A stretch of 64,000 bases of DNA, taken from contig CM018036.1 of assembly GCA_008638375.1 (NCBI GenBank), positions 1,524,001 through 1,588,000 on the forward strand. The letters run 5' to 3'. The DNA is from Nyssa sinensis. Lineage: Eukaryota; Streptophyta; Magnoliopsida; Cornales; Nyssaceae. A program made the translations under genes and the position numbers. The notes under the pieces are model-generated. The model worked only from the letters and a program-made list of their open reading frames with translations. It did not search any database and was not told where the DNA came from. Shown here piece after piece: positions 61,301-64,000 of the stretch (its first letter is position 1; every line of letters begins with the position of its first letter).

Positions 61301-61656
61301 GCTCAAATTTTTCTGGCAATGGAAATCGACTCATTCATGATGGTGGTGCAGCGAGAATGATGGAGCTCATATGCATTGGGTTTCGGGCATTCAATTGGGT
61401 GGGGCCCTGTAATCTCTCAATCATTTTGGGTGGTCCCCCGCTGCTTTTTAATATTCCTTCCCCGTGAACGCTTAGTTGTATTCGGAGCACAATTTGCCGG
61501 GCTAACCCGAATTTAATCTAAACTTAACCCTTTTTTTTAACGTTTCGCTTAAACCAAAAAAAACGTTCATTCTCTTACTCTTGCCTCTTTGTTTCCCCCA
61601 ACTTGGCTTTTGAGGTCATAAATGTTATTTTCTACGTTGCCTTTTATGCTAATTTA

Positions 61657-61660
<4 letters not shown>

Positions 61661-61704
<44 letters not shown>

Positions 61705-61706
61705 TT
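61661..61706. repeat. (GT)n(GA)n microsatellite
   Basis: GT repeats with one TTT interruption pass into GA. Same junction type as 1413-1488. Confidence 0.9.
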
Positions 61707-61760
61707 TCATAATTTGTGATGAAATTGTTTCTCATGAACAAAACAGTATGTATTTTATTC

Positions 61761-61805
61761 TCTCCCCCCCCCTCTCTCTCGATCTCTCTCTCTCTATATA
61801 TATAC
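61761..61805. repeat. CT-rich and (TA)n microsatellite
   Basis: A C-run and CT repeats run into a short TATATATA tract. Confidence 0.85.
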
Positions 61806-62524
61806 ATACAGACACACACCACATATAAACTAGCCCTCGAACCTTCACTTGGATACAATAAATCGGTCATCATGTATCGGTGTACAGGCACATTCTGTAT
61901 AATTAATGCAGTAAACATCATTCTCAATTCTGGCAACATTGCTCCACACACACACATATATATAATTATATATACATACATACACCTTTAGTTTTCTAAG
62001 AAGGGATTGTTACCCACTCTACAAAATAATTAATGTAGCTATAGACGTTTGGATCGGTGCCTAACCTGCCTGCAGGTACCGCTCTATGCAATCTACTTCA
62101 TCAAATCTCCAAACTTGAATATATCTGTTCTTTCACTTCAATAAGGGTCTTATTCATTTCTGGGTGATTATATAAAATATGTATCCATATTGGGGTGCAC
62201 AAGGCACGTCACAAGAAGCACTTTTACATGCACTAATTAATGACTTTGACAAAATAATTTCACGAGGATGGATACTAAACGTGTGAAGCAAACAAAAATA
62301 TATGATTATTTTCCATTTATGTCTTTTTGATACCAACGCGACATAACCACTAATTATCATCTTGTGAACACACTTTATTATCTAATCCTATATAGCTATT
62401 TTTAGAACCTCTTTTGTACTAAATATTATTTGAATTATGATGATTGGGGCTACAATGTTAAAATGTCTTTTTGGCATTGTCATATGTAATATTAGATATG
62501 AAATTCCCATATTTGGGCACGTGA

Positions 62525-62907
62525 GAGCAGCCTCAACGGTTCAGTTATTGAAACTATTATAGTCATATATTAGTACCTTATTTCTAAAGTAGTGCTTCAA
62601 TGGTCGGTTATTATGCCATCAAAATTTGACCGAGTCAAATATTCTTTCAAATATAACTTTTGTTTTAGTTACTATTATTTATCTCAACGGTTCAGATTGT
62701 TCTAAATGCACAACTCAGATTTGGCTAAACTTTTTTTTTTTTGTTTCATTGCTCAAACTGTAATAACAATTAGGAAGAAAAATAGCAGTTTTGCTACAAG
62801 ATGTTTTTTTTACCATTAGAACAGAAATGTCAAAAACTATTTTATTTTTATTCTGTGATATTGTTAAAGTTAACTTTAATATGACTAAAATGAATATAGA
62901 GTTGCTC
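62525..62907. mobile_element. Possible MITE with GAGCA(G/A)C ends and internal repeats
   Basis: GAGCAGCCTC at the left and, inverted, GAGCAACTCTA at the right could be short terminal inverted repeats. CTCAACGGTTCAG occurs twice inside (62532-62544 and 62683-62695), and CTTCAATGGTCGGTT near 62592 is a related word. No clean target-site duplication is seen. Confidence 0.4.
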
Positions 62908-62975
62908 TAAAATGACAACTCGTTAGAACAAAAAATTTTGCCTGCTAGCCAAATCTTGGAGTTGGCAACCTTTTC

Positions 62976-63167
62976 AGCACATACATTGAAGAACCTCATA
63001 GCTCGTAGCTCTTAGGTCTTTATCCTTTCTTGGATTAAGGGAGTTGGAAGGAAATGAGAGAAAAGGAGACAAGCACATGCATTGAAGAAGCTCATAGCTC
63101 GTAGCTCTTTGGTCTCTATACTTTCTTAGATTAAGGGAGTTGGAAGAAAAGGAGAAAAAAGGAGACA
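62976..63167. repeat. 96-bp tandem duplication
   Basis: Two adjacent units begin AGCACATACATTGAAGAA (62976) and AGCACATGCATTGAAGAA (63072), and both hold CTCATAGCTCGTAGCTCTT and ATTAAGGGAGTTGGAAG. About 90 percent identical by eye. Confidence 0.9.
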
Positions 63168-63548
63168 GGATGAAAATTTAGTTCATACAATTGGTTTAAA
63201 AAAAGGGAAGGAGAAAGAGGGAGGGGAGCGGTTTGTTAATTCCTATTTGATCTATTTTACTCTTTTTAATTCTAAACCTGAAGGAGATGGAAAGAAAGGA
63301 TTAGAGCGTCTAGTGCACCTACCTGAATGGCAACTGGTTAACAATTGTGGTTTATATTAGTGCTTTGAGTCTAATCACAGCAAGTGGGATTAGAGCTTTA
63401 AGCATAATTTCACACTACTGTTCTTTGTATTGTTTAATTTGCATTACTATTATTAGTAAATCAATGTCCATATCATGCCCCCACGGCATCACAAGGCTTC
63501 ATTCGAAACCCATTATATAAATCATACACATAAAAAACTTCCTCATAC

Positions 63549-63590
<42 letters not shown>
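63549..63590. repeat. (AT)n microsatellite
   Basis: About 40 bases of uninterrupted AT. Confidence 0.95.
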
Positions 63591-63591
<1 letters not shown>

Positions 63592-64000
63592 TTTTATTTG
63601 TTTATTTTAAGAGAGAGATGAGCTGGGAGAGCATGTTAAGACTTGGGTTGAGCAAAGACATAAACTTAATTTTAGAAAACATGGTGGGTACAATTGATTG
63701 GACGAATGGCAACATATTTGGACAGTTTCAGAAAATAATAATAAAAATTGAAAGAAATCTAAGCTAGATTAATTTAATTAGATTTGTCGGTGGCTAATGA
63801 ATGATCTTTATGAAAATTAAAAAAATGATGTAATGAGAAATGAAAAATCAAGCAAAAATGTAAACCAGATCGAAAATAGATAAATTAACTTTTAGCCATA
63901 ATCATGTCCGTGTTGATTTTTAATCAATGATCAATCATATCACAGTAAATGTGGAAAGCTGAGAAGGGTCTATTGTTTTTCTTATAAAATATTCCAACTC

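Larger units (their letters stand above)
58310..64000. other. Spacer downstream of NAP1
   Basis: Begins with the NAP1 3' UTR. The remainder is A/T-rich with microsatellites (60590, 61661, 61761 and 63549), a possible MITE (62525) and a 96-bp tandem duplication (62976). A 99-codon frame at 59206-59505 has no recognisable domain and I do not call it. Confidence 0.6.

Noticed and set aside
61649..61991. Open frames on both strands with YIYIY, ERERE and HTHTH repeats
   Set aside because: They translate microsatellites. The same applies near 8000, 11300, 27030, 29800, 30200 and 32600.
1..64000. CRISPR array, phage, operon or other prokaryotic system
   Set aside because: All repeats are microsatellites, tandem duplications or transposons, and every gene has plant introns.

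Overview
This window is nuclear DNA from a flowering plant. The genes have many short exons with GT-AG introns, the spacers are AT-rich, and (AT)n, (GA)n and (CA)n microsatellites are everywhere. The recognisable products are plant types: an R2R3-MYB of the MYB103 group, a plastid-targeted GLYR2 and a NAP1 ending in CKQQ. A woody eudicot is my guess; the species cannot be fixed from the sequence alone.

Layout. 1-6.3 kb is an AT-rich upstream region with microsatellites and two foldback (MITE-like) elements. 6310-7729 (+) is a three-exon MYB103-type secondary-wall regulator. 10761-18637 (-) is a three-exon gene for mitochondrial ribosomal protein bL34, with a 6.8 kb first intron full of SINEs, a LINE relic and a tandem duplication. 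20547-27032 (-) is a ten-exon SurE-like phosphatase gene. 27.0-31.9 kb is a repeat-rich spacer. 31938-40499 (-) is the twelve-exon gene for glyoxylate/succinic semialdehyde reductase 2. 42441-45899 (-) is a six-exon hnRNP-like protein with two RRMs and a glycine-rich tail. 47430-50678 (-) is a two-exon FHA-like protein with an acidic tail. 54277-58309 (+) is a twelve-exon NAP1 histone chaperone. 58.3-64 kb is a spacer with a 96-bp tandem duplication and a possible MITE.

The genes do not form a pathway. They are independent housekeeping and developmental genes, five of them in a row on the minus strand. Exon models were built by hand from splice sites, phase and family conservation, and all phases close except where noted.

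Most worth a second look: (1) three of the minus-strand genes (bL34m, SurE-like, RRM protein) each carry what looks like one surplus base that breaks a conserved reading frame, which points to assembly error or real allelic damage. (2) A tRNA-derived SINE family has five copies here, four with clear target-site duplications, all inside introns and all in the sense orientation of the host gene. No new multi-gene system, CRISPR array or defence-like cluster is visible.
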